The notes below the pieces were generated by a model. It was not told where the DNA came from. It did no database searches and saw only the letters and a program-made list of their open reading frames with translations. Made by a program: the position numbers and the translations under genes. Of a stretch of DNA of 64,000 bases, positions 12,279-22,649 are shown in pieces (the stretch's first letter is position 1; each line of letters begins with the position of its first letter). This stretch comes from Leguminivora glycinivorella (taxonomy: Eukaryota > Arthropoda > Insecta > Lepidoptera > Tortricidae), in assembly GCF_023078275.1 (NCBI RefSeq), contig NC_062971.1, forward strand, positions 1,364,001 through 1,428,000. The letters are read 5' to 3'.

Positions 12279-12386
12279 CTTAACCCCTCGTATGCGGCCT
12301 GTCAATTTTGACCTTGACATTAAATTTAAAGCAATAGATTAAAATTCCCACGCACGGATCCGTGTCTAAGCATACGAGGGGTTAAG
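12279..12386. mobile_element. 108-bp TIR element
   Basis: 17-bp perfect termini: CTTAACCCCTCGTATGC at 12279-12295 and its reverse complement at 12370-12386. The interior is unrelated AT-rich sequence. It is too small to code. Confidence 0.75.
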
Positions 12387-12481
12387 GCTTTAGGATCTAT
12401 ACGGGGACTAGACCAAGCGGTTGAAATGAAATATTGGTTAAGAATGCGCATTGGACATAACCTATCAAGAAAACATTTGTA

Positions 12482-12487
12482 AATAAA
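12482..12487 (+). terminator. Possible poly-A signal of USP8
   Basis: AATAAA about 1.35 kb after the USP8 stop, downstream of most of the tandem repeat. Closer alternatives were not seen, but the true 3' end is unproven. Confidence 0.3.
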
Positions 12488-12639
12488 TTTGTATAATGAA
12501 ATTCAGTGCTTGCTTATACTCTTGTGCGCTCCTGATCGCGAGGCCGATAGACAAAGTTCGGAGGCCGAAGGTAACTTTAGGCCTCAGAATCGGTTGATAG
12601 AGGCCATGTTCCTGAGACTATCTGTAGACTAATAAGGAA

Positions 12640-13690
12640 CTGTGGAGTGGTGGTAAAACGCGTCACGCATTTCCACCAAAAAACTTTTTTAGAAGTTTTG
12701 ACTTCTTGGCCACTGCTGGAATTTTATGAGTCTTTGTATGAACCGAATTACCTGGCCTAGTATCAGTTGCCGGATCCCGATGTAGGTAGAAATTTATGGA
12801 CATTTTATACTTGTAATTGTTGTGATTATTATTACGTGCTGAAGTTATAAATAGTTTATAATCCAAACTTAAATTGTTTATTACCTGTTAATTTGTAATT
12901 AAATAATTGTTTAGTGTGTTGAATGATATTCGTTTGAAGAATATGGTGTTCGTTTTGGTCCTAAACTCAATAGTTGATTTTGAATATCTCCAGTTTTGTT
13001 AGCCCTACCTATACTTGATTACGCGTAGTATTTAAAATAAAAGTGAGTAGAAAAACATGCGAGGCGCTGAAAACGTTAAAATTGTTTTGATTTTTAAAGC
13101 TTGTTACTATATTTTTGTCTCGAATCCACTTTTTATCATAACCCGTCTATCGCCCCTTATATGAAATGGTTGGAATTCTAAACTAAAAATGTATTTTTTT
13201 GGTTTCAATAGCCCTTGTAGAGAGAGTAGGAAAATGATTTTTGATATTTATAAAAAAATATGGAATGAATGAGAAGTGAAGACTGCAAAATGTATGGAAA
13301 CCAAACTATGTCGGCATCAAATTGTTCGTAGGTTCACAGATCTGTATAAAATTTATATCTGTATAAATATCTTGAATAACCGTAGACTTTGACAAGTGAC
13401 CTCGTTGATGTAAAATAATTGTCGAAACTAGTTAGCATACAGTACGCGCACGATCCGATCCGTTTTTGAGTTGAGGAAATTGCAAGGACTTCCTTACAAT
13501 AAACGTATTTCACGTTTGTTTCATAAACTGAGTATTTTTTCTGGTAGAGTACTTACCCTCTCAAATATTTATGTTTTAAATGCCCTTAGATGGAAACAGT
13601 TGAATTATAATGATGAATGTAATGAACGATACGATGATATTTGTCGTCATCGAAATGACACACTTTTCTGTAATAATCACAATTTCATAA
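12640..13690. other. No recognisable gene
   Basis: AT-rich intergenic DNA. Open frames of 60-76 codons have no family motifs, no splice context and average composition. Confidence 0.5.
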
Positions 13691-13695
13691 GAATA

Positions 13696-14238
13696 GCATG
13701 ACCAGAAATACACATCGTCACTACTTTTAAAAAATCTCGTATCTCACGCTGCTCCTCAAAGTTAAAACGCAGTAAGTCTATATGCATTCCATACATACTT
13801 ACTACAATTTTCTTTTCATTGACAGACGAAGATACAAGTTTTTTTTAAAGTAGTGTCGATATGAAGACTACACGCCAGTTTGCGGAATTTCGTTACAACT
13901 ATTTTCTTCATACTATACTGTCACCGCATACAACTAAATAACAGCGCCCTCTTGACAATCCACATAATTATACTAATATAATATTATAAATGGGAGGGTG
14001 TGTGTGTGTCTGTTTATTTATCTGTCTTTGACGGCAAAACAGATTGACGAATTGACATGACTTTTTAAGTCGAGATAGTTGAAGGGATGGAGTGTGACAT
14101 AAGGTACTTTATGTCTCTTTCCAACCCCCCACTCCCCTGAAATAGGGGGGTTGTATGGAGCATTCCGTAATTTTCGATTTTAACGCGAGCGAAGCCGCGA
14201 GCAAAAGCTAGTAGTCATATATTTCTGGCCAGGCTTTA
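13696..14238. mobile_element. TIR element of the GCCTGACCAGAAATA family, split by a Helitron
   Basis: The left end GCATGACCAGAAATA (13696) and right end TATTTCTGGCCAGGCTTTA (14221-14238) are inverted. The same termini and interior are found at 40884-41043 in the opposite orientation; shared interior is GACAGTATAGTATGAAG-like. About 240 bp of the length is the inserted Helitron. Confidence 0.65.
13970..14211 (+). mobile_element. Non-autonomous Helitron
   Basis: It begins near ACTAATATAATATTATAAATGG. It ends with a short GC hairpin (GCGAGCGAAGCCGCGAGC) and AAAAGCTAG followed by T, the Helitron 3' signature. Related copies on the minus strand are at 38622-38806, 55523-55652 and 58724-58907. It has no Rep or helicase coding. 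Confidence 0.75.
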
Positions 14239-14287
14239 AGTACACAGATATTTTCATTCACTCGTTCCATTCGCGAGAACGACCTGT

Positions 14288-14607
14288 AAGCCAAGGATAC
14301 ACTAGGGGACAAATGTCCCACGACATGTGTCGGCGACATGTCAAGCGAAGCCGGCCTTTTTCGCCTGACATATCTGGCGACATCGCGCGACACCCGATGT
14401 CACTGCCCACACGTGTCGCGCGATGTTGCCAGACATATCGAGCGAAGTCCGGCAACGTCGCGTTACATCACCCGATGTCACTGGCGACACGTGTCGCGCG
14501 ATGTCGCCAGACATGTCGAGCGAAGTCTGACAACGTCGCGCTACTTCACCCGACGTCGCTGGCGACACGTGTCGTGGGACATTTGTCCCCTAGTGTATCC
14601 TTGGCTT
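14288..14607. mobile_element. 320-bp TIR element with palindromic internal repeats
   Basis: 38-bp perfect terminal inverted repeats: 14288-14325 and 14570-14607, sharing AAGCCAAGGATACACTAGGG at the tips. The inside holds roughly three copies of a ~78-bp unit rich in CGACACGTGTCG and CGATGTCGCCAGACAT. It therefore gives open frames on both strands, up to 114 codons, that are not believed to be genes. Confidence 0.85.
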
Positions 14608-14609
14608 TA

Positions 14610-15241
14610 AAGTTTACCCGTGGGACTTCATTGAGCACTCTATTCCCACGCCATTGAGGCGACAATCGTTTGTGGTGCTAATTTTTTGTTATGAAGAAAC
14701 CAATGAAGGGTTAGTCAAAAATTTGATTAAAATTCTAAAAGTATCGTCTGATAAAGACAATCCCCCATATTTATCTCCGCCTATTATCATCACCTAAAAT
14801 TAACTAGATATTGATAAAATTGTAAAATAAACGAATTCAGTGCCTAAAGTTAAAAATAACTCTCCCAGGCGATCCTGTGCCATTTCAAATTAAAAAAGAA
14901 TCCAGTTGCAACATACTTTATTCAATATGTGAATTGTACATATTATTACATTAAAGGAATATGTAAATCTTAAATATAAGACAAACTTGAAATAAATACT
15001 TTGTTAATTAAACCTTTGTTTTACAATGTTGTTTTAATTTCCTTGCATTATGATTCCCAACAAGACTGGAATATTTTCCAAGTTTGTCTTCTAAAATCGT
15101 TTAATATAAATAAAATTATGATTCTATGGCAACAAATTTGTGTTACAAGATATTTGATGCTGAACTAACATTTACTATAGCATGTTTTCTGGACTCATTT
15201 GAAATAAAATAAAAAATATCAACTAAAAACAAAACAATAAC
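14610..15241. other. No recognisable gene
   Basis: AT-rich DNA with no motif, splice signal pair or repeat that I recognise. Confidence 0.5.
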
Positions 15242-15441
15242 GGGTCAATCCGCCGCAAGAGTAACATGAGTCACGACTTCATGGCATGTTTCATTTATTC
15301 ACGATGCAAGTTGAAGTGATAATCTATCTCTAAATAAGTGATACTTTCCCGATATATGCATAGATCCTTTCATTTGTAGCTGTAGCTCAAATAAACACTC
15401 AATGAAGTCGTGACTCAAGTTACTTTTACGTGGATTCACCC
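15242..15441. mobile_element. 200-bp TIR element
   Basis: The left GGGTCAATCCGCC...GAGTCACGACTTCAT and right ATGAAGTCGTGACTC...GGATTCACCC ends are imperfect ~40-bp inverted repeats. TAAC lies just outside each end, which suggests a TAA-type target duplication. Confidence 0.65.
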
Positions 15442-15552
15442 TAACCCTGACCAATTGTCACTTACTAATTTTCTTAGCTCAGTCTTATTGTAAGAAATCC
15501 ATCTGTTTAGGGTTTAGGAGCTTGTGCGACAATTATCCATAGATATTAGACA

Positions 15553-17843
15553 TGTGTAGGTATCCACATGTATGATATATCTGTAGGCATCCACAGGAAT
15601 TAACATCTGTAGGTATCCATAGGAATTAGCATCTGTAGCATCCATAGGAATTAAACACCTGTAGGCATCCACAGGAATTAACATCTGTTGGCATCCACAG
15701 GAATTAATATCTGCAAGCATCCACAGGAATTAACATCTGTAGGCATCCACAGGAATTAACATCTGTAGGTATCCACAGGAATTAACATCTGCAGGCATTC
15801 ACAGGAATTAACATCTGCAGGCATCCACAGGAATTAACATCTGCAGGCATCCACAGGAATTAAACATCTTCAGGCATCCACAGGGATTAACATCTGCAGG
15901 CATCTAAAGTACTATAGAGATACTATTTGTTTGGAATTAACATCTGTAGGCATCCACAGGAATTAACATCTGCAGGCATCCACAGGAATTAAACATCTTC
16001 AGGCAGCCACAGGGATTAACATCTGCAGGCATCCACAGGAATTAACATCTGTAGGCATCCACAGGAATTAACATCTGCAGGCATCCACAGGAATTAACAT
16101 CTGTAGGCATCCACAGGAATTAACATCTGCAGGCATACGCAGGAATTAACATCTGCAGGCATCCACAGGAATTAACATCTGTAGGCATCCACAGGAATTA
16201 ACATCTGCAGGCATCCACAGGAATTAACATCTGCAGGCATCCACAGGAATTAACATCTGCAGGCATCCACAGGAATTAAACATCTTCAGGCATCCACAGG
16301 GATTAACATCTGCAGGCATCCACGGGAATTAACATCTGTAGGCATCCACGGGAATTAACATCTGCAGGCATACACAGGAATTAACATCTGCAGGCATCCA
16401 CAGGAATTAACATCTGTAGGCATCCACAGGAATTAACATCTGCAGGCATCCACAGGAATTAACATCTGCAGGCATCCACAGGAATTAAACATCTTCAGGC
16501 ATCCACATGGATTAACATCTGCAGGCATCTAAAGTACTATAGAGATACTATTTGTTTGGAATTAACATCTGTAGGCATCCACAGGAATTAACATCTGCAG
16601 GCATCCACAGGAATTAAACATCTTCAGGCAGCCACAGGGATTAACATCTGCAGGCATCCACAGGAATTAACATCTGTAGGCATCCACAGGAATTAACATC
16701 TGCAGGCATCCACAGGAATTAACATCTGTAGGCATCCACAGGAATTAACATCTGCAGGCATACGCAGGAATTAACATCTGCAGGCATCCACAGGAATTAA
16801 CATCTGTAGGCATCCACAGGAATTAACATCTGCAGGCATCCACAGGAATTAACATCTGCAGGCATCCACAGGAATTAAACATCTTCAGGCATCCACAGGG
16901 ATTAACATCTGCAGGCATCTAAAGTACTATAGAGATACTATTTGTTTGGAATTAACATCTGTAGGCATCCACAGGAATTAACATCTGCAGGCATCCACAG
17001 GAATTAAACATCTTCAGGCAGCCACAGGGATTAACATCTGCAGGCATCCACAGGAATTAACATCTGTAGGCATCCACAGGAATTAACATCTGCAGGCATA
17101 CGCAGGAATTAACATCTGCAGGCATCCACAGGAATTAACATCTGTAGGCATCCACAGGAATTAACATCTGCAGGCATCCACAGGAATTTACATCTGCAGT
17201 CATCCACAGGAATTAACATCTGCAGGCATCCACAGGAATTAAACATCTTCAGGCATCCACAGGGATTAACATCTGCAGGCATCCACGGGAATTAACATCT
17301 GTAGGCATCCACGGGAATTAACATCTGCAGGCATACACAAGAATTAACATCTGCAAGGCATCCACAGGAATTAACATCTGTAGGCATCCACAGGAATTAA
17401 CATCTTCAGGCATCCACAGGAATTAACATCTGCAGGCATCCACAGGAATTAACATCTGCAGGCATCCACAGGAATTAAACATCTTCAGGCAGCCACAGGG
17501 ATTAACATCTGCAGGCATCCACAGGAATTAACATCTGTAGGCATCCACAGGAATTAACATCTGCAGGCATCCACAGGAATTAACATCTGTAGGCATCCAC
17601 AGGAATTAACATCTGCAGGCATACGCAGGAATTAACATCTGCAGGCATCCACAGGAATTAACATCTGTAGGCATCCACAGGAATTAACATCTGCAGGCAT
17701 CCACAGGAATTAACATCTGCAGGCATCCACAGGAATTAACATCTGCAGGCATCCACAGGAATTAAACATCTTCAGGCATCCACAGGGATTAACATCTGCA
17801 GGCATCCACGGGAATTAACATCTGTAGGCATCCACACAAATTA
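15553..17843. repeat. 26-bp minisatellite with higher-order structure
   Basis: About 85 copies of a 26-bp unit (CATCTGCAGGCATCCACAGG plus AATTAA), most with a PstI site. Variants TGTAGG, TTCAGG with an extra A, CAGCCACAGGG and TACGCAGG recur in fixed order over several hundred bases. A block of the array therefore duplicated as a unit. A 27-base non-unit insert, CTAAAGTACTATAGAGATAC plus TATTTGTT, occurs at about 15904, 16530 and 16919, so higher-order periods are near 626 and 390. The same insert is found in single copy at 18024-18050, over the stop codon of the adjacent gene. Confidence 0.95.
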
Positions 17844-18043
17844 ACCCATATCCCACAATAGACTTCAATGATGCAATTATCCTATGAAACATGAGACACA
17901 AGTCTTTTAAAATTTCTTGAATAACCGAATTAAAAAAGTACAACATTGTTTAAAATAATGACCTCTACAGGCATATTCCTTAGCACTGCACAAGCTCTAA
18001 AGACCAATCCCTTAAACTACATAACTAAAGTACTATAGAGATA

Positions 18044-19177
18044 CTATTTGTTCTTTGTAGGTTTCCCATAAGGGTCACCATTCATGAACATGTTCATGTC
18101 CAGTAACACTCTGTCAGCATCGTCCGAGCCATCTGAGTCTACTTCCTCTTCCACCATATTGTTGTAATTGAGACCTGGAAATAAAAGCGAAATAAAATCC
18201 TAATCCTGTATTTAAATTTATCTGAGTGCTTGTCACTTTTCAAGTACATTCCTTTCAATTTTGTAACATTGTTGTATGTAGTTCTCACAGCAAAATAAAA
18301 ATATTAATTATTTTATAAAGAACAGAAAAAAAAATGTTTAGAAGCTATATCATCATCAACAATGTGTGCTTAGACAAAAGGTTACCAATTATGTGGTAAC
18401 CTTTTGTCTAAACACACATATTTCTAGGCCTTTATTAAACACTGCTTTTGTTTTTTTATTCACTGCATTTATAAGCACTCATAGTGGTGATCTCAAATAG
18501 AATGTATCAGGGTTTTGCATGTACTAACTGGAAATATGACATATTCAATTTTAAAATATATCCCTTAAGGGCCTTAAGAGTAGTAGGCCATCAGTTACAA
18601 ACTGATTTATTGAAACAAAATCAAATCTCGAACTGCTCAAACATGTCACTTGAAATGATATACTCACTCAATATAGGATTAGTGACAGTAAGATTGAGCT
18701 CCTGCTCATTGCAAAGCGCTTCTTTGCTGATCTCATGAGCGAGGTCCTCAAGATCCGGGATCGCAGCACTGGTGGTGGCCGAGTTCATCATCTTCATGAC
18801 TTTCTCGGATGGCGTCTCGGGCCGCGTCGGTGTCGCTTGCGACCGCGCCCGTTTCATTAGCTGCATCTTTTGGTTTTCTAGTTCTAGTCTATCAATCTAG
18901 AAAAAATAAGGTAGCAGATATTTAAAACTTGTCAAAGAATCAAGAGTAGAAGCTTAGCAGTTATCTAATACCAATGGTACCAACTAAAGGTTGTTAAATA
19001 GGAAGATAAAGCAGGTTTCAGCTACAGCTATGCTAAAATTCTTGGTCTAACCTGTAAACGGTTACGCTCCTTGCGAACTTTGGTAAGGGCGTTGATGATC
19101 CATTTCTCCTCTGATAAGAGCTGTTTTTCCTCAGCTATACGAACGCTGATGCGCGAGTACACGGTTCTCTGGACCAT
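18044..19177 (-). CDS. Small coiled-coil protein, three exons, unknown function
   Basis: Exons on the minus strand: 19177-19052 (ATG at 19177), 18896-18668 and 18174-18044 (TAG at 18046-18044). Introns are GT-AG, phases fit, and the product is about 161 residues. Residues ~15-60 form a charged helix and coiled coil (IINALTKVRKERNRLQ, then DRLELENQKMQLMKR). A Thr/Pro-rich link follows (SQATPTRPETPSEK), then an acidic tail (VEEEVDSDGSDDADR). There is no signal peptide or membrane segment. The size, N-terminal coiled coil and acidic C-terminus recall small transcription-complex subunits such as SNAPC5, but I cannot assign a family. The gene is divergent from the C19orf12-like gene at 19694 and may share a promoter with it. 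A 26-bp minisatellite lies about 200 bases past the stop. Confidence 0.75.
18362..18419. repeat. Short hairpin, 26-bp arms and 6-base loop
   Basis: 18362-18387 and 18394-18419 are inverted (core TTAGACAAAAGGTTACCA) with one mismatch and loop ATTATG. It sits in the second intron of the coiled-coil gene. It could be a tiny TIR element or a structured intron segment. Confidence 0.7.
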
Positions 19178-19693
19178 TTTTGTGTCGTGTTGGGTTTAGT
19201 ACGAGCAAAATACAAACACCAAGAATGCAACAGCTGCCTGAGCTGTCAGCTGTGATGCCTGTGATTGTCAAGTCAAACGTCGGTCGTACCGGTGCCGCCG
19301 GTACCGTTCCAAAACAACCAATTTAATAATATATCGTAAAGCGTAGAGTGAAAAATAGAAATAACTCAAAAATCCTTTTGAATTCATAAAATTCAAAACA
19401 CATCTTAATGTATGCTTTTTTTTTATGTGTTTTTGTACAATAAAGAGTTACTACTACTACTACTAAAATTTTCTTAGGAAAAGATTAAACAAATTATTTT
19501 GTTATGACTCGCCATGTATTCAGTAATATTGAAACAATACTAATTTTTGAAAAAAAGGGGGTAGATCGAAGTTTAGAATAATCTAGAATTCAATATTAAC
19601 CGGTTAATCCATGCTTAAACCCATGATCTGCGCGTATTCTCTCCTTGTTCGTTGAACTGAAAACATCGTTAATTAAAATTCAAAGCGTTCAAA
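19178..19693. promoter_or_regulatory. Probable bidirectional promoter region
   Basis: 516 bases separate the start codons of two genes that point away from each other. The part next to the minus-strand gene is GC-richer, with a GGTACCGGCGGCACCGGTAC-like inverted stretch at 19288-19312. I see no clear TATA box. The promoter role is inferred from position only. Confidence 0.4.
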
Positions 19694-20833
19694 ATGTCTT
19701 TCGATAACTGTAGCGACTGTGATGATTGCGGCCCCGGTTACGAATTTTGTTCGCGGCGCAGCTCGTTTCCCGGTGTGTTACCTTTTGATCCCTTGTCGAT
19801 TGAAAATTTGATTTTGTCGGTCGTTGATAAATTCGACTTCCGCGTGATGATGACCAACGAGCGAACAAGGGATGCTATACTGGTGACCGCGGGGTTCGCT
19901 TTGGCCGGAGGCTTAATTGGAAAGATGTGCGGGGGACGAATGGGAGCGGCAGTTGGGGGAGCAGTTGGTGGTGCTTGCGGAATCGGTGTCGTTGGTGAGT
20001 AGATATTACATAATTCACTTCTCTAGTTTCTCATATAACTAATTGCAGGGGCGGCTCACTCCGCGATTCTATCGCCGCGCTGCAAGTACATGCCTGCGGC
20101 CGCGAGTTCGCGGCCCCTTCGCTGGTGACGACCTTCACGCGGCGCAATAGAATTCAATGTCGGCTGCTCGCGTGCGGTCCGTTTGTTAATGTAGGTAAGA
20201 ATTTAGAATGGCGGCATTTTGTGAACATCAAAGGAGTGAGCCTTCTGTACTTGTACTATTATATATTCTGTGCTAATTGTTCAAATTATGAGAATTCACT
20301 TCTCTAGTGTCTCATATTACTAACTGTTCAAACGGTGAGCAAATATCTCGTCGATTTTTGATATTGCATATTTATTTAATATAATCAGCTAAAGAAATTG
20401 ACCTCAAATAATACGTAGGTACTGATCGAAATAGATGTTCATTTGAAAAACAAATATTTTTATTAAATGGTACTTGAAATAGACCAGATGTTCATATGTC
20501 AAACTAAACTTTAATTTAAGACAACTCAATTGACATTTTTATTTTCTCAATTGTTACATATCGAGGGTAATCTTAATTCAAATAAAACCGTTTGTTGCAG
20601 CAATATCTATGCGGGAAGTGTGGAAAGAGATTCGGCCGAAGTTCGCAGACGTTTTCGACCTAGTCTACGACTACCTGGCTGGCCTGGGGATCAAGGACTA
20701 CGCGAGTGCCGCCATGTTTCTGGCCAATACAAACCCGCAGACCACTGTATTAGCCAAGATGATTTTGGAGAGTTCTTCGCATATATTGGGAAAGCAGCTG
20801 GTGTCTAATCTTGGTTCTCTTACAAGTGCTTAA
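19694..20833 (+). CDS. C19orf12-like membrane protein, copy A
   Basis: Exon 1 19694-19994 and exon 2 20601-20833 (TAA) join in phase (G+CA) to give about 177 residues. The N-terminal ~55 residues are Cys/Asp-rich and poorly conserved. Residues ~60-101 form a glycine-zipper hydrophobic hairpin (AGFALAGGLIGK, then GAAVGGAVGGACGIGVV). A helical C-terminal half follows (MREVWKEIRPKFADVFDLV). This order, Gly-zipper hairpin then amphipathic helices with an ILGKQL-type end, fits the C19orf12 family of small ER/mitochondria/lipid-droplet-associated proteins; MPAN patients carry mutations in the human gene. Two shorter paralogues with the same exon junction lie at 25121 and 32098. The intron contains a repeat fragment at 20046-20210. 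Family assignment is by pattern, not alignment. Confidence 0.75.
20046..20210 (+). repeat. GC-rich repeat fragment (CGGCTCACTCCGCG)
   Basis: It contrasts with the AT-rich intron around it and begins GCAGGGGCGGCTCACTCCGCG. The first ~20 bases recur at 21995-22016, where they interrupt a THAP exon. Probably a piece of a mobile repeat. Confidence 0.55.
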
Positions 20834-21530
20834 TTTATGATAGCATAATAATGGAGAAAATAACAGACTTAGAATATTTTTTTGGTAGCATACGTTGATA
20901 ATGAATTGAATAATATTTAAATTTAATTTATTTATTTTATTTGACTAATAATGACTATAACTGACATGACTAAAATATTGTTTGTGTTAATTTGTATCGT
21001 GTAGAACATGTTTTTTGAAATGATTAAATCAAAGGCTATTATTATTATATTTTGTGTTTTTCTTCCCCTACCTACTCCATTAAGACTTAAAAAGCAACCA
21101 CTACTTTTGAACGGTACCGTACGTCATATGTACGTCATTGACAAACGGTCTTGTTTATTTCATGGACGTATATATATATGGACGAGACATGTTGTTCTAT
21201 ACATACAATTGCTTATATAAATAGCACCCATTTTGACGTTGAACGCATAAACATATCGCTGTCTCGTTTTAACTCAGCACTATAACCGATGACAAAAGAA
21301 TATGACAGTATTTCAGTACGTACATAAAGTGGAACATGAATATGCGTAAATACCTAATGCGACCGAAAATCCGCCATGTTTTGTTCTGTGAATGTCATTG
21401 TCAGTGAGTTCAGGCGGTAGATGTCCTGTCAAAACGTCGCGAGAAAAGTGAAATAATTTAATTATCTTCAAAAAAAAAGCGTGATAACTGAATATATTTG
21501 CAGGTGAATGTGAATAATTACGGTGAAAAT
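20834..21530. other. Intergenic, no recognised gene
   Basis: Contains the 3' flank of copy A and AT-rich sequence with TATATATA-centred short palindromes near 21170. It ends in the 5' flank of the THAP start at 21531. Confidence 0.5.
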
Positions 21531-21997
21531 ATGCCAGTGTGTAGTGTGATAGGCTGCGGCATCAGAAAGACACCAAATCAGTCATCTTTGACCTTACACA
21601 GGTACGCTATGATTTTCATCAAAAATATTGATTATTGTTAATGTTGCTGGTAAATTGAAGAATGTATTACATTATAATTAGTAAGGTTGTTATGTGCAGC
21701 TATAAGTTATGAAGAGATGTGACTTATTTTACTATATTTTTAAGCTTAAATAATGTAAACATTGCAGCTAGGGTTGTACATTTTTTATCGACTTTGATAT
21801 CGATTTTCTATGATTGCTTATTACCATTTTCTTATTTTATCATGCTACTCCGCTTAAAACCAAAAATATCTTAAATTAACAATTAAAACGTATTTTAAAC
21901 GTTACCAAGAAATTACCAGAAAAAGAAAAAGTGGCTGGATGCTATCGGATTAGAAAATATAAAGCCAAATGTAAAGGATATTTTTATTTGTTCGCAG
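21531..21997 (+). pseudogene. THAP-domain gene, two exons, zinc finger cut off before its last ligand
   Basis: Exon 21531-21601 starts MPVCSVIGCG, giving the first two Cys ligands of a C2CH THAP finger, and ends at a GTACGC donor. The next exon can start at 21910 in phase. It reads KKKWLDAIGLENIKPN and then FICSQ, which covers the KWL block and the third Cys ligand. A THAP finger should continue with His-Phe at 21998. Instead the sequence changes to CCGGCTCACTCCGCG, matching the repeat at 20046. No donor site or His ligand follows. I read it as a THAP DNA-binding gene truncated by insertion. An unseen alternative exon could rescue it. Confidence 0.65.
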
Positions 21998-22487
21998 GGC
22001 CGGCTCACTCCGCGTCGTTCATCTAATGGTGCAATTACAAGACAATTACATTAATATTTTTTTATTTTTAATGAAATAAATATTCTGAAGGTGTTTAGTT
22101 ATTTTTACCCGTCGATTCTAGTGGCACCTGTACGAATAATAAGAACTTATGTCTATAGGTATATATATGATAAAAATGATGTTTTTTTTTACGTTATTAT
22201 CTAAATAACCGTTTGAGATGTGTTTATGAAATTTGGCGCACATGTCTATCTTGCATGTCTCAATATATGAGCCAAATTTGACACGTTTATGTAAAATACT
22301 TGTTGAGTTGTGAGGGGGTCAAAAGTGGCTCCAAATGGTTCGTGTAATATAACACACGGTGCTGCTCGCCAGTTCTGTTACTTGAATTTGGCTTGACACG
22401 CTACCGCATGTCTAGAAACCTCTATTATTATTATCAAGAAAACTGTCAGCCAAAAGCATGTCAGTGTAGGGTATTATGTCAGCATAA

Positions 22488-22620
22488 GTGCGTTTTCACA
22501 TTATCCGATCCGATATCGGGTGTCGGACCGATATCCCATACATTACAGGCGCCATCTTGGATTTTGTCTATTGAGATCCTTCCGACATCCGATATCGGAT
22601 CGGATAGTGTGTAAACGGCC
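22488..22620. mobile_element. 133-bp TIR element with TAA target duplication
   Basis: Its ends are ~40-bp inverted repeats containing TATCCGATCCGATATCGG. TAA at 22485-22487 is repeated at 22621-22623. PIF/Harbinger-type MITE. Confidence 0.8.
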
Positions 22621-22649
22621 TAAGTAGGCTAAACTAATAACCCCCATTA

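Noticed and set aside
14313..14657. 114-codon and other overlapping frames on both strands
   Set aside because: They are products of CG-rich internal repeats inside a TIR element; the same motifs give frames on both strands.
15553..17843. CRISPR-like array
   Set aside because: Units are contiguous 26-bp repeats without unique spacers, and the setting is eukaryotic.
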